NCBI GenBank assembly: GCA_008638375.1
Contig: CM018047.1
Location: forward strand, 49,322,679 to 49,386,678
Origin: Nyssa sinensis
Taxonomy: Eukaryota; Streptophyta; Magnoliopsida; Cornales; Nyssaceae
Reading direction: 5' to 3'
DNA length: 64,000 nt
Below are positions 24,590 through 37,240 of this stretch, piece after piece (positions within the stretch are counted from its first letter, which is position 1; every line of letters starts with the position of its first letter). The position numbers and the translations under genes are program-made. The notes beneath the pieces were generated by a model. The model was not told the DNA's origin, ran no database searches, and saw nothing but the letters and a program-made list of their open reading frames with translations.

Positions 24590-27500
24590 GTTTGTAACTT
24601 GTTTCCTATCCAAGCCCATAGCCTAAGGTCCCTAGCCCTGAACCCCGCTCCACTATCGGGACTTGAACCTTTGCATTCCATAATGGAGAGTGCAGGTAAT
24701 ACTGCTTGAGCTAGGTGTCGTGATTACTACAGCTAATTAAAAGGATTCATTTGATTCAGTTCATGAATTAGCACGCTGTAAGCCTACTCCATCTTTAATA
24801 TAAAGTAATTATAACATATTACATATAAAATCAATACCATGCTTGCTAAAGAAAGTACATTTACAAGTCACTGTAAGAGGTCACTGTAAGAGGAGGTGAT
24901 GAAGTCAATAAGAAACTAAAACCCAAAAAAAAAAAAAAAAAAAAATTTGAGAGGAGGAAATTTTGGATTTCAAGGCAGGTTCCATTTGTGACCACCCAAA
25001 ATGTTTTCTATATATATATCAAATTTTTATATATTCTTATGTCTTATGAATCAAGGGAAGTTTGGTAATTTTCGGATTTGTCAGACAAGGATATAATAGT
25101 GGTCCATGTGTCTGCTTGAGCTGGGTGTCTTGATTACTACAGCTAAATTAAAAGGATTCATTTGATTCGGTTCATGAATTAGCACGCTATAAGCCTACTC
25201 CATCTTTAATATAAAGTAATTATAACATATTACATATAAAATCAATACCATGCTTGCTAAAGAAAGTACATTTACAAGTCACTGTAAGAGGAGGTGATGA
25301 AGTCAATAAGAAACTAAAAACCCAAAAAAAAAAAAATATATATATATTGAGAGGATGAAATTTTGGATTTCAAGGCAGGTTCCATTTGTGACCACCCAAA
25401 ATGTTTTCTATATATATCAAATTTTTATATCTTCTTATGTCTTACGAATCAAGGGAAGTTTGGTAATTTTCGGATTTGTCAGACAAGGACTATAATAGTG
25501 GTCCATGTGTCATATTTTGGGTTAAATTGTAATAATGGATCTTCGTGTATGGGATTTAATGGATTTATAATAGGTCTTACAAGTTAAAGTCTCTAAGTTC
25601 TTAATTACAGATTTCATTTCATATGAAAGTTAAGAACACTGAAAAATCTATACAATCCCTAACCACTCCTAGACGTTTCTACATTGAACCATAAACTTAA
25701 TAGCTAAATTTATACTTCTGAACTCTAAAAATCCTACATTAGATTGGTATAAAGGCTTATAGGCAAGTGTTTCTTATTTAAGTAATTGATCACTTTAGCT
25801 ATTTTTTCACAGGAAATCTTGACCACTCAAATCGTCATTCAAAAGAAAATGGAAAATAAAAATTCCTTTTTTGATATGTTAGGTACTAATATTCCTTATC
25901 TTACGGTCATAGATGATTGTCTTAAAAAAGCAAAAAGCTGCACAACTTACCTTAACATTAAGATATCCTCTATAACCAGTATAAAGATCTACGCTAATTT
26001 TTAAAAATCTTCATAACTCATGTATTCAAATTTCAGATAATAAGCACAGATAAGCACACATATTTTTGTAAAAGCAAAAGAGGATAGGGACGGAGAAGTG
26101 TTCAAGCTCCTCAATAGACTCGAGCCCAAGCATATGGTATTACCACCACCATGTCTGCCATAGGACAAGTGTGGACGAAAAAAATACTCTCCCATAAGTT
26201 CCTATACTCCAATTGATGTAGGTAGCACTAAAATACTACAAAACTAATAATAGAGGCTCCTACAATTGATTTTATGGTGGGTTTGGGTTATAAGAAACTT
26301 GCAGATTCATGGTTCTGATAAGCAAAAAAGTTGTAGGCTTCAGGGACAGCAAGGGGTTGGAATTGGTTGTCTTTAGAGGTGTTTGGTTGCTAGAGATTCA
26401 TGACAAACCTGCTGGAAATTTTTGACAGCAACCTTCCTGAGGATACTACGTGATAGGGAGAATGTTTAAACAATAGAGTATGGTTTTATCATACAAAGGT
26501 TAGTTTTCAGGATAGAAATTCAAAGAAATCCTGGCTCTTCTAGGGCTACAAACAGTAAGTCCTGACCAGTAACTAGGGCTGGTTTCCTTTGCGGTCCTTG
26601 AGTTGATTAATTGACAGGAGGTAAGGCTTGTCGACTACAATTTTTGTTGTTAAAAAAGGTGTTGATTCAAGTCCTGTTGGAGGTTGATTTAATGCAGGAA
26701 ATAAAGGGAATAATAAGAACATAAGGAAAAAAAAATGAAGTCGAAGACGAAGATGAAGATGAAGAAGAACAAGAACAAGAAAGAAGCTAGGCATTACATA
26801 AACCAATAGGAGCTCTAGAAGCTTTTGAAAAATTCCTGATCTGATCTCCATTATATTGAAAAGAGTGCATAGATATATTAGAAAATAGTAAGAACAATAA
26901 ATAAAATAAAAAAAAGAAGAAGAAAGAAGCTAGGCATTACATAAACCAATATAAACTTTTGAGAATTTCTGATCTGATCTCTATCGAATTGAATAGAGTA
27001 CATGGATATATAGGCTGCTCGAGTTTTTCTACTCTTACGGAACTTTGACTTGAAAATTACAACTTGAGAATTTGACTCATCCATTTAAACCAACTAAAGC
27101 CTATACGAAATGACCCAAACATGAGTAGACTCAAAACAAGACCCATGGAGCTTACTAAAGCCCATGTCCAACAAAACTTGAAATAAAATACCCTTGACTC
27201 CACAAACTTAAAATAACATAAATAAAATTGAACTAGTGGCAAATTGAACTAGAGAAAGCATAAAAATAAGTCCCAACATAACCGCAAACTTGATTCTAGG
27301 AGGTCCAAAGTGGAGCCCTGCTTGAAAGCTAACCAATTTCCCAAAATTCCCTTTTCCTTAAATTTAGTCTTTCTTGAATTTCTTATGGACTGCATCAATG
27401 CCTTACCAACTAGGTGAGCTAGCTGGTGACCTCATTAATTGAACAATCCATTTGTGTTTGCATGCTAGGTAAATAAGGGCCTAACGCACCACCACATTGG

Positions 27501-30500
27501 TTGATAACACGTATAAACAATGCAAGGCTTAAGGACTACACATCATATAATACTACTTAAGACGTGTCGTAAAAGTATGCCCAGCGTATTTATTAATTTT
27601 GATAAGAAACAGAAATATCACTAAATAGAAATATAGTGCGAACTGGAAAGAAAATATGTTCTTAAAAGAACTCCACCCCCCCCCCCCCCCCCCCCCCCTT
27701 CCTTTCTTTGGGAGGGGGGGAGGTGGTTAGAAGCAGCCCCCAAACTCTTCTAACAAATTGGCCACACACTAAGCTAAGAAATTTGCCTCTTGATTAGACA
27801 ATCTATGCACCCAGTAAAAAGAGAACCATATCTTCAGAAATGTTAATGATCTCATGCATAAGATGAGCACACTCCCAAGAAACCTGATATTGACTTTTAA
27901 GTCAGATAATAACACTAGCATCCCCCTCCACTTGGATGTCAAAAAAGCCTTTAGTCTTAGCTTCTCACAACACAATCAATAAAGCCATGAACTCTAATTT
28001 TATTACATACTACAACCCACAACGCAAAGAGAATACAAAAATCTTTCAACTTCATCCATAAAGATATTGCCCATGCCTGATTGGTCAAGATTACCTAGAG
28101 AGCACCCATCAAAATTATAGTCGATGCTTCCCCTAGGAGTCCATGGCTGGATTTAATATATATATATAAGTAGATCTCATCAGAAGTGCCAAAGAGGGCA
28201 TAACTCAATACAAGAGGCTAGCCCAATGCATGAGGCTCCTGCCTGGGAGCTAAGAAGCTGTTTCTACAACTCGAAACCATAACATCAAGGACACAATCAA
28301 GCATACACAAAAATACTAAGGGCCCTCTATACCCATTCCCAAAAAAATAATTAGAAAAAGAGTCGAGATCTCTATTTTAAAAGATATTGTACTCCAAAAT
28401 AAATAATAAAATATGGAGCACAATCTGCTTTGAAAAAATTGCATTGTGCTCCTTTCCCTCAAAAAACCTCTGGTTACTTTCCCTCCAAAGACACTACCTA
28501 AGATATAGAGACACCAATTCCCGTACTGGATGGATGTTCTTGCTTCTAATTCCCTCGCCAACACCTAAGCAGCCCCGAGAACTGATCCCAGCATGAATCA
28601 ATTGATGCCAAAGAAAGCAAAAAGAGATGTCCAGAATCCCATGCCACCGAACAAAAGAGAAGGTGTTGTGGGGGACATTCCTCTTCCGTAAAGCACATGT
28701 AGCACCTATTCAGAAAACTAAAGCCCTTTTACATCATAAAAATAGCCTCCCAAGCAGCAGCCACACCAAAACTTTACCTTAATCGGTGCCTTAGTCTTCC
28801 AAATACTTTTGAAAGAAAATGGAGCCTTGATGCCTGTAAAAGGACTTAACTGAAAAAGGAATATAGCTTGAAATTCTCCACTTGATTGCATCCTCTTCTC
28901 TACTCACTCTGCCTTCTCTATATAGCAGCACATCACTAAAAACTAAAAAAATGTATCCATTTCCTAATCTTGGAAGGACCTTCTAAACATAGGGCTCTAT
29001 TCCACCCGTTCCCTCCTCAAGACGTAAAATCAGTAACTAATGCCTTGAAGTCAGAGGAAATGAAAAATAACCTCAGAAGTCCATCATTCATGATCACCAC
29101 ACCAGATGCCATTCCAGAACACCACTCCCCTCCCTCAAAGTCAATTAGGGAGGCAAAAGAATTCCCACCTTTCATAATACATTTCCAAAGGCCTACCCCA
29201 TAAGGTATACCAATCCACTCAAATGCCCTATCTCCCCTAGAGCTCCCATATTTGCATACAGTAACTCTTCTCCAAAATGCATCCCCCTCAACTGCAATCT
29301 CCACATTTAAGGCTTGATTAAACTCCCTGAACTTCTTAATACCCAAACCACCATGATCTAACGGCCCATATATCTTCTTTCAACTAATCAAATGAAATTT
29401 CCTTCACACCTCAGCATCTGCCCAAAGGAAATCTCTTTGCAGCTTCATTAGTTTTTCTCTCCACCTCCGCGCACTTTGTATCAACATTAATCTTGCCCCT
29501 TTAAACAAATACACCTTCCAATCTACAACTTTTCTCGCTCGACAACAAAATCCCACACTCCGGATTAGTTTGTTCTTCGATAAGTTCACCTTTACTCTTG
29601 CAACCGCCTCAAAGCAAAGCAAAACACATTGCAAATACCTCATTTGCTCCTCCTCCGCTTTAATAAAAGCCATTATATTTGGTCAGTAAATCCTCCACCC
29701 ACTTATGGTTATTCCTCTCTCTAATGATAGTCTATGGAAAAGTAGGAACACTCATGAAAGCCTTAGTGACAAAGGCCCAAATGAATTTATTAATTGAACT
29801 TTTTTTCCAAACCCATTCACATGTAATAAAGGAATCAAAGAGAATTCTATTGTTCCTTTAAATCAAAATGAACCAAAATAAAGTCAAGAAAGCAGCCTTC
29901 AAATGATCTTGCCAGTTGCCACTACCACCTCCCAAGCCTTTATAAGAGACTTCCATCATAGAACTAACATAAGGGGCCATCCATCCCAACTCAGCTAAGA
30001 AAATTAATTTTGCCACAAGCTACAAGCAAAGACACAAATGGATGAACAAATGACCAATAGTCTCCCTATCCCTCCAACACATGATGCAAATATCCAAAGG
30101 ACCTTCGTAGTTCTCTCTGTGAATCTTCTCAATTGTGTTCACCCTGCTTACGACAGTTGTTTATCAGAGGAATAACATGTCCAACAGAATTTTCCATATA
30201 GCTACAAAGAGTCCAACATACAACATATTCACATAATTCTTAGGAAGAAGCCCTACAATCAAACTTTCAAGCGTTTATGCATCTGAGTTACAAAACAGAC
30301 CCTGTGACGAATTGAAAGATGGATGGTCACTAAACAGAAATTCTCCAGCACAAAATCCTACACAAATCTCATTATGACAACTGGAAAGATTAATAGCTGC
30401 CCCATAAAGAAAGAGACCACAAACAGATACTGGGTAAAGAAATCTGGTAAAAGCAAATTGAATTTTGAATTTTGAAAGAAAACAAAGAAAAGAACATACA

Positions 30501-31860
30501 GATGAACATGTGACTAATACCAATATCAAGTATGCTTCCACCACTACATGGTGGAAATAACAAAGGCGGCAAAGATGGGGAAAAAACAATCTGATGCTAC
30601 CTGAAAATGTGAGCTGTTGAGGCAGCGACCAATCTGGCGGAACAGCGGGACCATGCAGCGCTGAAATTCTGCAGCCTGAGTAGCTTCTAGAACTTCCTCC
30701 AACTCACTAAGGAACATAACTTCCTTTGAACTGTTAGTTACAGGCCAATACTTCAAAAGACTTCGAATTACTGTGTCAGCCAGCTTGATGTCTTTCTCCA
30801 CAAACTGAGTGATACAATATGAAAGTTGTTGATGGTACATCGATAAACACTTGGGCTTGTGAAGGGGAATCAAGGCGTGGACAAGAAAAAGCTTGTGCTC
30901 TTCCTTCAAAGGTAAGGCAAACCCATTAATTATACTGCCCAAGATCTCAAGCAACTCCGCTATCCCATTATGCTTCTCTGTCTCGAATATGAAACGGTAG
31001 AAGATATTGTTGATTGCTTTCCGGATAAATGGCCGATGAACCATAAATTTCCCATAAATGCGGTGTAGAATAGTCTTCAAGTATTCCCTCTCTCTTTGGT
31101 CCTCTGAATCAAAGAGGTCGAGCAATCTCAGCACAAAAGAATGGTCGATGTATCTTTTTGCAAGCTTGGCATCTGTCTCCGACGAAGCCACAAATCTAAG
31201 AAGAAACTCATAAACAATCTGTAGATGGGGCCAAGCTGGCTCCATGGTTGGTTCCTCGTCTTCTGGGTCAAATATATCTGGTAACTTCTTGTCATGATTA
31301 GAAGACGGCAAGGTTCTGAACAAATTGGTAGCTATCATTTTTGTAATTTCCTGCAATGAGATCTCATTGAACTTCGAACTCACTGATGAAACATAATCAA
31401 CGAGCTCAAGCAATGTCTGCCTCTTTATATCCTTCTCTTTGAGATTCTTTGACGGGTCGCTAAAGTCAAAATCAAAGACAACACAACACATGTTCAACTT
31501 CCTCAGGAAAAGATTATGCTTTTCTGAGCTCGGAGCATCACGGAAACTCGGCAAAGCTTCGTATGTAGCAGAGTTCAACACCGGACCCACTTGAGCAGCC
31601 ATGGGACCTGATTTCTTCCCTTGATTTGATTTAACCGCACTCGACGGGGCGTAAGTCCCATTGCTAGACCGAGAGCCGGAACCCAAATTCGAAGTTTTCC
31701 CAGAAGCCGAAGAACTCTTGGAGCTGTTGTTGAGACCGGCGCCAACGGAATTCAAATTTGATGAATTCGTGGACGAAAGCGCACCATCATTGTTGTTGCC
31801 ATTGTGAGACGATTTTGATGATGGCTTCCTAGGAAGCCTACCCAATATCTGTTTAATCAT
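23490..31860 (-). CDS. Protein phosphatase 2A B' (B56) regulatory subunit, two coding exons
   Basis: Join 31860-30601 and 23879-23490 gives 549 aa. The donor is TTTTCAG/GTAGCATC and the acceptor CTGGCAG/GTAGCTGAG, phase 0. B' subunits direct the PP2A catalytic core to substrates in cytosol and nucleus. Residues 1-90 are a Ser/Asn-rich tail beginning [14 protein letters not shown], the conserved plant start. An upstream in-frame ATG at 32004 is open but unlikely. The B56 HEAT-like domain follows ('[14 protein letters not shown]', '[17 protein letters not shown]', '[25 protein letters not shown]', quoted in parts), and exon 2 continues it ([13 protein letters not shown]) to a charged C-terminus ([19 protein letters not shown]). 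Length and tail fit the zeta/eta-like group, but the exact paralog cannot be fixed. The 6.7-kb intron is filled with transposons. Confidence 0.95.
24556..24722 (-). mobile_element. tRNA-derived SINE with homopolymer tail, in the PP2A intron
   Basis: The minus strand shows an A box (TAGCTCAAGCAG, 24713-24702) and a B box (GGTTCAAGTCC, 24669-24659) with the spacing of a pol III promoter. A tRNA-unrelated part follows and ends in a 33-base C tract (G on plus, 24556-24588). No cloverleaf can be formed, so it is not a tRNA gene. Target duplications are not obvious. Confidence 0.65.
24702..25518. repeat. 410-bp tandem duplication in the PP2A intron
   Basis: Unit 1 (24702-25111) and unit 2 (25112-25518) both run from CTGCTTGAGCT to GTGGTCCATGTGTC. 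Unit 1 has an extra internal 'GTCACTGTAAGAG' repeat and a longer A tract. The unit begins inside the SINE head. Confidence 0.93.
26784..27012. repeat. Direct duplication of ~95 bp in the PP2A intron
   Basis: GAAAGAAGCTAGGCATTACA... occurs at about 26784-26880 and again at about 26925-27012. Both include 'TCTGATCTGATCTC' and a GAA-rich lead-in. Confidence 0.85.
27666..27699. repeat. C homopolymer tract
   Basis: Long C run followed by a G-rich stretch. It lies just beyond the 3' side of the LINE fragment. Length may be unreliable in the assembly. Confidence 0.8.
27769..29673 (-). pseudogene. LINE (L1/RTE-like plant non-LTR) ORF2 fragment: RT end to RNase H
   Basis: Reading right to left on minus in several frames I see an RT end ([17 protein letters not shown], then RDFLWADAE), a post-RT block ([24 protein letters not shown]) and a zf-RVT-type finger ([19 protein letters not shown]). 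Last is an RNase H-like tail ([16 protein letters not shown]). The order matches plant L1 ORF2. There is no endonuclease domain, and frameshifts and stops are many, so it is a dead 5'-truncated copy sitting in the sense direction of the PP2A intron. Confidence 0.8.
29690..30200 (-). pseudogene. Second LINE fragment: zf-RVT region
   Basis: The minus strand encodes a second finger ([20 protein letters not shown], then [15 protein letters not shown]) followed by the usual downstream '[11 protein letters not shown]' and 'NNRILFDSF' region, with stops. It lies 5' of the RT end of the neighbouring fragment. It must therefore come from another LINE copy or a rearrangement. Confidence 0.7.
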
Positions 31861-32690
31861 ATCCAAAAAAACCCTAACCCTAACCCAAAATACAATCCCC
31901 TCGACAACAATCAAAGTTTCCAACTTGAAATACCTCAATACGCGTGCATTCTTAAGATACAGGAATGTAAGCCATGGAGGATGAATTTGTAATTGTACAA
32001 CCAAAAAAAAAAAAAACTGATCAGAATCTTATGGTTTACGCCAACATAACATCGAGCAATGAGATTGTGTGCGCATAATGCCTTTTAATTGAAAGTCATG
32101 ACCTTCTTCGAGAACGAATTTGAAAATTGAATCCTTTTGATTTGTCGGGCATGAAGAGACTGAAGACAAAAATAAAACTTACATTAATGATATGATTGAA
32201 ATATGTGCAGGAAAGAACAAAAGACCCTAGAAACGGAGCTGAGGGATTACCCTGAAAAATTGATTCGCAACCCTATTTGATCTTCTAAGTTCTAAAATCA
32301 TTAGAGAGAAAAAAGTATGTTCGATGGACGTTGGGAGAGAGGGAAAATAAATAATAAATAAAGAAACAAAATTGAAAAAAGAAAAATGCCTCGCGTTACA
32401 AATACAGCAGGACACCCCCTCTCCCTCCTGTCCGTCTCCTGCTTTCTTTGTTCTGTCGGTTGGTTTGAGAGATTACTAGAAGGGGGAACACAACGCGCGT
32501 TTGGGGGTGTCACCACTCGTGCGTTTTGGGACAATGTAAGTGAGTCCTATGAAGAGACCGTTTACGCAAAGATTTAGGGGCAATTTTTTATGCAACTATG
32601 GCTATTCAACACTCGATCGGGTTGAGGATATACTTATCATAAATCGTTCCTCTTAAAGAATTGTAAATTAAATTACATAATTTAAAAATA
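31861..32690. other. 5' flank and probable 5' UTR of the PP2A B' gene
   Basis: Holds the upstream leader on minus, with an A-rich stretch near 32005-32017. A possible AG/GTAATCC donor near 32250 suggests a 5' UTR intron. No other gene seen. Confidence 0.4.
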
Positions 32691-33545
32691 TAAATTATTA
32701 ATAATTTAAAGCATAAAATTTAACAATTCCATCTAAAAATTAAAAATTTAAAAAATATATATATATATATATATAACAAACAAACAAATATATACACTTG
32801 AAATTTTTATTTTATAATGATTTAAATTCGGTGAAATTTTTAAAATTTTAAATATTATTATAAATACAAACAAAAGTATATCATATCACGTTTCAAATAA
32901 ACAAATTTTATTTCAATAAAACAACTTGAAGAAACCTATTCCAAAAATACCATATTTGAGCATGATCAATTTTAAAGAAAAAAATAATATTCAAGATCTC
33001 GCAAAAAATAATGATTCAATGACATTGTCAGGGTGATTTTAAAAAGAAGAATAGATTCAAGTTGCTACAAAGTAAGAGATTAATAAAAATTTAATACCAT
33101 TAATTTTAATAATTACATAATTTTAAAATATAAGTTATTAATGATTTAAAGCATAAAATTTAACAATTCAATTTAAAATATTAAAAATTTCAAAAAATAT
33201 ATATAACAAACAAACAAATATATACACTTGAAATTTTTATTTTATAATGATTTAAATTCGATGAAATTTTTGAAATTTTAAATATTATTATAAATACAAA
33301 CAAAAGTATATCATATCACGTTTCAAATAAACAGATTTCATTTCAATAAAACAACTTGAAAAAACCAACTCCAAAAATACCATATTTGAGCATGATCAAT
33401 TTTAAAGAAAAAAATAATATTCAAGATCTCGCAAAAAATAATGATTCAATGACATTGTCAGGGTGATTTTAAAAAGAAGAATAGATTCAAGTTGCTACAA
33501 AGCAAGAGATTAATAAAAATTTGATACCATTAATTTTAATAATTA
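32690..33545. repeat. ~430-bp tandem duplication, AT-rich
   Basis: Two adjacent copies (about 32690-33110 and 33115-33545) agree almost base for base, including 'CATGATCAATTTTAAAG', 'TTCAAGATCTCGC' and 'GACATTGTCAGGGTGATTTT'. The main difference is a longer TA run in copy 1. The low divergence implies a recent duplication. Confidence 0.93.
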
Positions 33546-33713
33546 ATAAAATTTTAAAAACAAATAAATAAGAGCTCCATGTTGACAAAAAATAAAAATA
33601 TAAGACCTAAATTCTTTTCTTAAAAGGGCCTTTTTTTTTTCTTTTCTTAAACCATCGTGTTGTGCTTTACATGTTATCAAGTTTGTCTTTTCACTTTTTT
33701 ATCTTTTTGTCAA

Positions 33714-33752
<39 letters not shown>

Positions 33753-33882
33753 AATAAGGATCAAAGCCAAAATGTTTCTCTCCCCAAAATGCTATTTTCA
33801 TTCCCACTCACATTTCTACAAGTGGGGAGTGTTAATAATACTTGGGACAGTGCGCATGAATAATATGAGTTGAAAATCAATA

Positions 33883-33928
<46 letters not shown>

Positions 33929-35156
33929 TTATTTTTAGGTTCACTTATATATCACTAGCTTAAAAATACGTGTGTTGCATGTGAGAAATTTGTCAAACAA
34001 TGATAATTAATTTTTAATTTTTATTATCCTGAAATGTATCATTTTTGTGGTATTATCTCATGGAAGAGGTTGTCACTCCAAAATAAAAAATTTATCAAAT
34101 GGAATACATAAAAAATAATAATAAATCACATATGAAATAGAATTATACAATTAAAAGAAGAGTTAATCGGGCTTAAGTCCCTATTTAAAGTGGTAAATTA
34201 TTTTAAGGTCCACATTATTTACAAATAAAAGGTCAAGGACAGATGCATTTTGAAAATTGTGTGGAGATCCAATTTTGTTGATGTGGCATTTGTTATACTT
34301 TCATTATTGACAGTATTACTCTTAAACAATCCTTTTGTTATTTTAAGGAAGTTACGTGATTAACAGAAATTTTAGCAAAGTTTTTTTGGCCGATTGATTA
34401 GATCTTCCATTTTTCTTTGAAATTCATTCAATTTGTAATTTGAATTGATATTCATCCATTTACGATCATATTTATCGACAATCGAGTTCTTGTTAGCGTA
34501 TTTTTTTGCTCGTCCTATTGATCTTCTTCTTCTCTATAAGTTTTGAACTTGAGATATAATCGACTTTCAAGTATTTCTCGACTTTATATTCATTATTTTA
34601 GTTTCATTTCGTTTTGTTTTTGTGTTTATATTAGTTTTGATTTCTGTTTGTTTGTTCAGATTTGTATTCATATGTATTCGTAGGTAATGTTTGTTTTGTT
34701 CAATTTTTTGAATTATTTATGTCTTTTTTTTTTTTTAGCTTTTGTGTTTTAGATCTGGTTGTGTTATATTTAGTTTCGTATTGGTTGTTTTGTAGCGATG
34801 TAGTTCCATCCTGACATAACAGAGGAATTGTAAAATTTTATAGTTCCATTGTAGTTTTGTTCTTTTTTTTATATTTATAGTTTTAAATATATATATATAT
34901 ATATATCTAGATTTTTTTGTTGTGTATTGTTATTTATTGTGGTATTTAGTAAGACTTTACTGTTTTGAATTAGCACTGAGGTTTTGTATGTTGATTTTTG
35001 TTATTTTGTTTTCATGTAAAAAAAATTTAGAAAAAGTAAATTTTACTTATGCTAATTGTGTTTTGGATTACGTTAAATTACATGTTTATTTTTTGTTATT
35101 GTGCTTTAGATGTGACAATATTCATTTTGTGTCTTTAGTGTGTTATTTATAGATAA
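33546..35156. other. AT-rich intergenic / left flank of the MULE
   Basis: Contains a (TA)n run at 33720-33749, an (AAT)n run at about 33885-33926 and a TA run at about 34888-34908. The left terminus of the MULE should lie here, but I could not identify it. Confidence 0.5.
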
Positions 35157-36070
35157 TGGATTCGAGAGTTTTGTTTTTTATTATGGCAGTCATACGACAT
35201 TGTTTAAGTGATATCAGGGATGTAGCTTTGATGACTTGAAGAAGTTCATTAATTGTATTTGTTATATTATTCTACCCAAAGGCACGCTAAAGAATGGCGA
35301 TGATTTTGTGAACTTGTTGTGTTTGTTGCAGTTGTGTGATGATTTTCGTGTTGATATTTTTGTTTAAAACGTTGATTATGGGGATGTTGAGTTTATTATT
35401 GATGTTAGTCATTCAAATAGTTGGTTGAGTGGTGTCAATCAGATGATAATGAAACTGATCTCCTCCCTTTGTTATGTAGTCATGAAAAGAGGTTATTGTT
35501 GTCTTCTAATTGGGCAGAAGGTATTTGCAAAGTTGGTTAATGGTTTGAAAGTGGTGTTGTTGAGTTTCGTAATGTTTTGTGTAAGTTTGCTATTGAGCAT
35601 GATTTTCTGTTTAATTATTTGAAGAATGACAACGTTAGAGTAACTATAGAATGCTCTTTCAGGGAGTCCAAGGGCTGCATGTAGCGTGTGCATGCTTCTG
35701 TTGAGAAATCAAATGGTTTTGTTTACATACGGAGTTTGAATAGCTTGCACAATTGTGATGTTGCTTCACGTAAGGTTAGAAATCTTCATATTAGTTCTAA
35801 TTTGGTGAGTGATATAATAGTTGAGGTGGTTTGGGGGAGGCCTTTGACTCATCCAATTGATGTTATACGTTTGTTCAAGGAAAATTATAGAACTAAAATT
35901 ATTTATCACCATGCATGGTTAGGTGTTGAAAAAGCTAAAGGTAAATTATATGCCGATGATGCTATATCATTTGATAATTGGAGGTGGTATGCTGACGTAG
36001 TTAGGGAGGTAAATTCGGGAAGTATTGTCGAACTTTATTTTGATGTTAATTCTAAAAGATTTAAAAGGTC

Positions 36071-36074
<4 letters not shown>

Positions 36075-36113
<39 letters not shown>
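36075..36113. repeat. (TA)n microsatellite inside the transposase frame
   Basis: A TA run keeps the frame open (Tyr-Ile repeats) between the N-terminal domain and the DDE core. It probably expanded after the gene died. Confidence 0.9.
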
Positions 36114-36117
<4 letters not shown>

Positions 36118-37240
36118 ATTGTTGTCTTATGCTTTTCAAGGACGGTACCTTTTTAAAGGAAAAATACAAACGGAAGTTACTTGCTGCAATAACAAAGGAC
36201 GGTAATCACGGTATAAACTCTTTTTTTTGTAGTTTGTATAATTTCATATTGGTATTTTGTATGCTCTTGTTTTGGTTGTATTAATAAATATGTGTTTTAT
36301 TATTTTGCACATTAAAGTGTGAAATTCTACTTTGTTTGTTAAAGTATTTTATTACAAACCCATATTATTTAAACTATAAAAATTTATTGTCTACCGTATC
36401 TTCAGTGAGCCACACCTGTAATGTAAAATTTTATTGTATGACAGGGGGTCCGTATCATAGGCATTTTTGTTTATGTAAAAGTAATGTTATTACTTTTTGA
36501 TGATATTTTTATTTTCTTATTTATTGAGCAAGTAATTTTTCTATAACTCTTGCTATTGTAGATTCTGAAAATCAAGTTAATTGGTCATGGTTTTGTATGC
36601 ACTTGTCCCAAGTTCTGGGGGATGAATGTAAAATTATGTTTGTTTCATATTATAATGCAAGGCTTCTTGAAGCCATTTGTACTTTCTTTCTCAATTGTTA
36701 CTATGGATATTGTTTGTACCATTTAAAGGCGAATTTAAGGGATAAACTTGCCAGTATTAAAAAGTCTTTGAGGGAAAGGATTGTGTATAAGTTCAAGGAA
36801 TTTTCGTTGTTACTTTATTTTAATTTGAAGATGAGCAAATTTTTGAAAGATGGTGGAAAGAGACTTGAAGATTTTTTGTCTGATTTGCCTTTGAAAAATT
36901 GGGCCAATGCACATTTTGAAGGGCAACGATATGGTGAAATGACTTTCAGTGCTCCAAAATCTTTCAACTTTCAAATTTGTGAAGCTTGACAGTTGCTTGT
37001 GACCAAGATGGTTGATATGATTCCAGTGAAGTTAATGAACCAAATTTGTTTAAAAAGAGAAATTTGTAAGAAATTGATGGGAGTGTTATGTCCTAATGTA
37101 GAATCAAGTTGGAAGAGATGGCTAAGATTGGGAAGTCTTCGGTAATTAGTCAATCATGCGATATTTTTTTAAAGTGCATTCCAATCCATCAGTTGTTGTC
37201 GAGATTTGCATGCTTTTTTGTTCTTGTTATTAATGGTAAC

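Noticed and set aside
24640..24722. Possible tRNA gene on minus (A and B boxes present)
   Set aside because: No acceptor stem or anticodon arm can be drawn, and it is followed by a homopolymer tail. A SINE is the better call.
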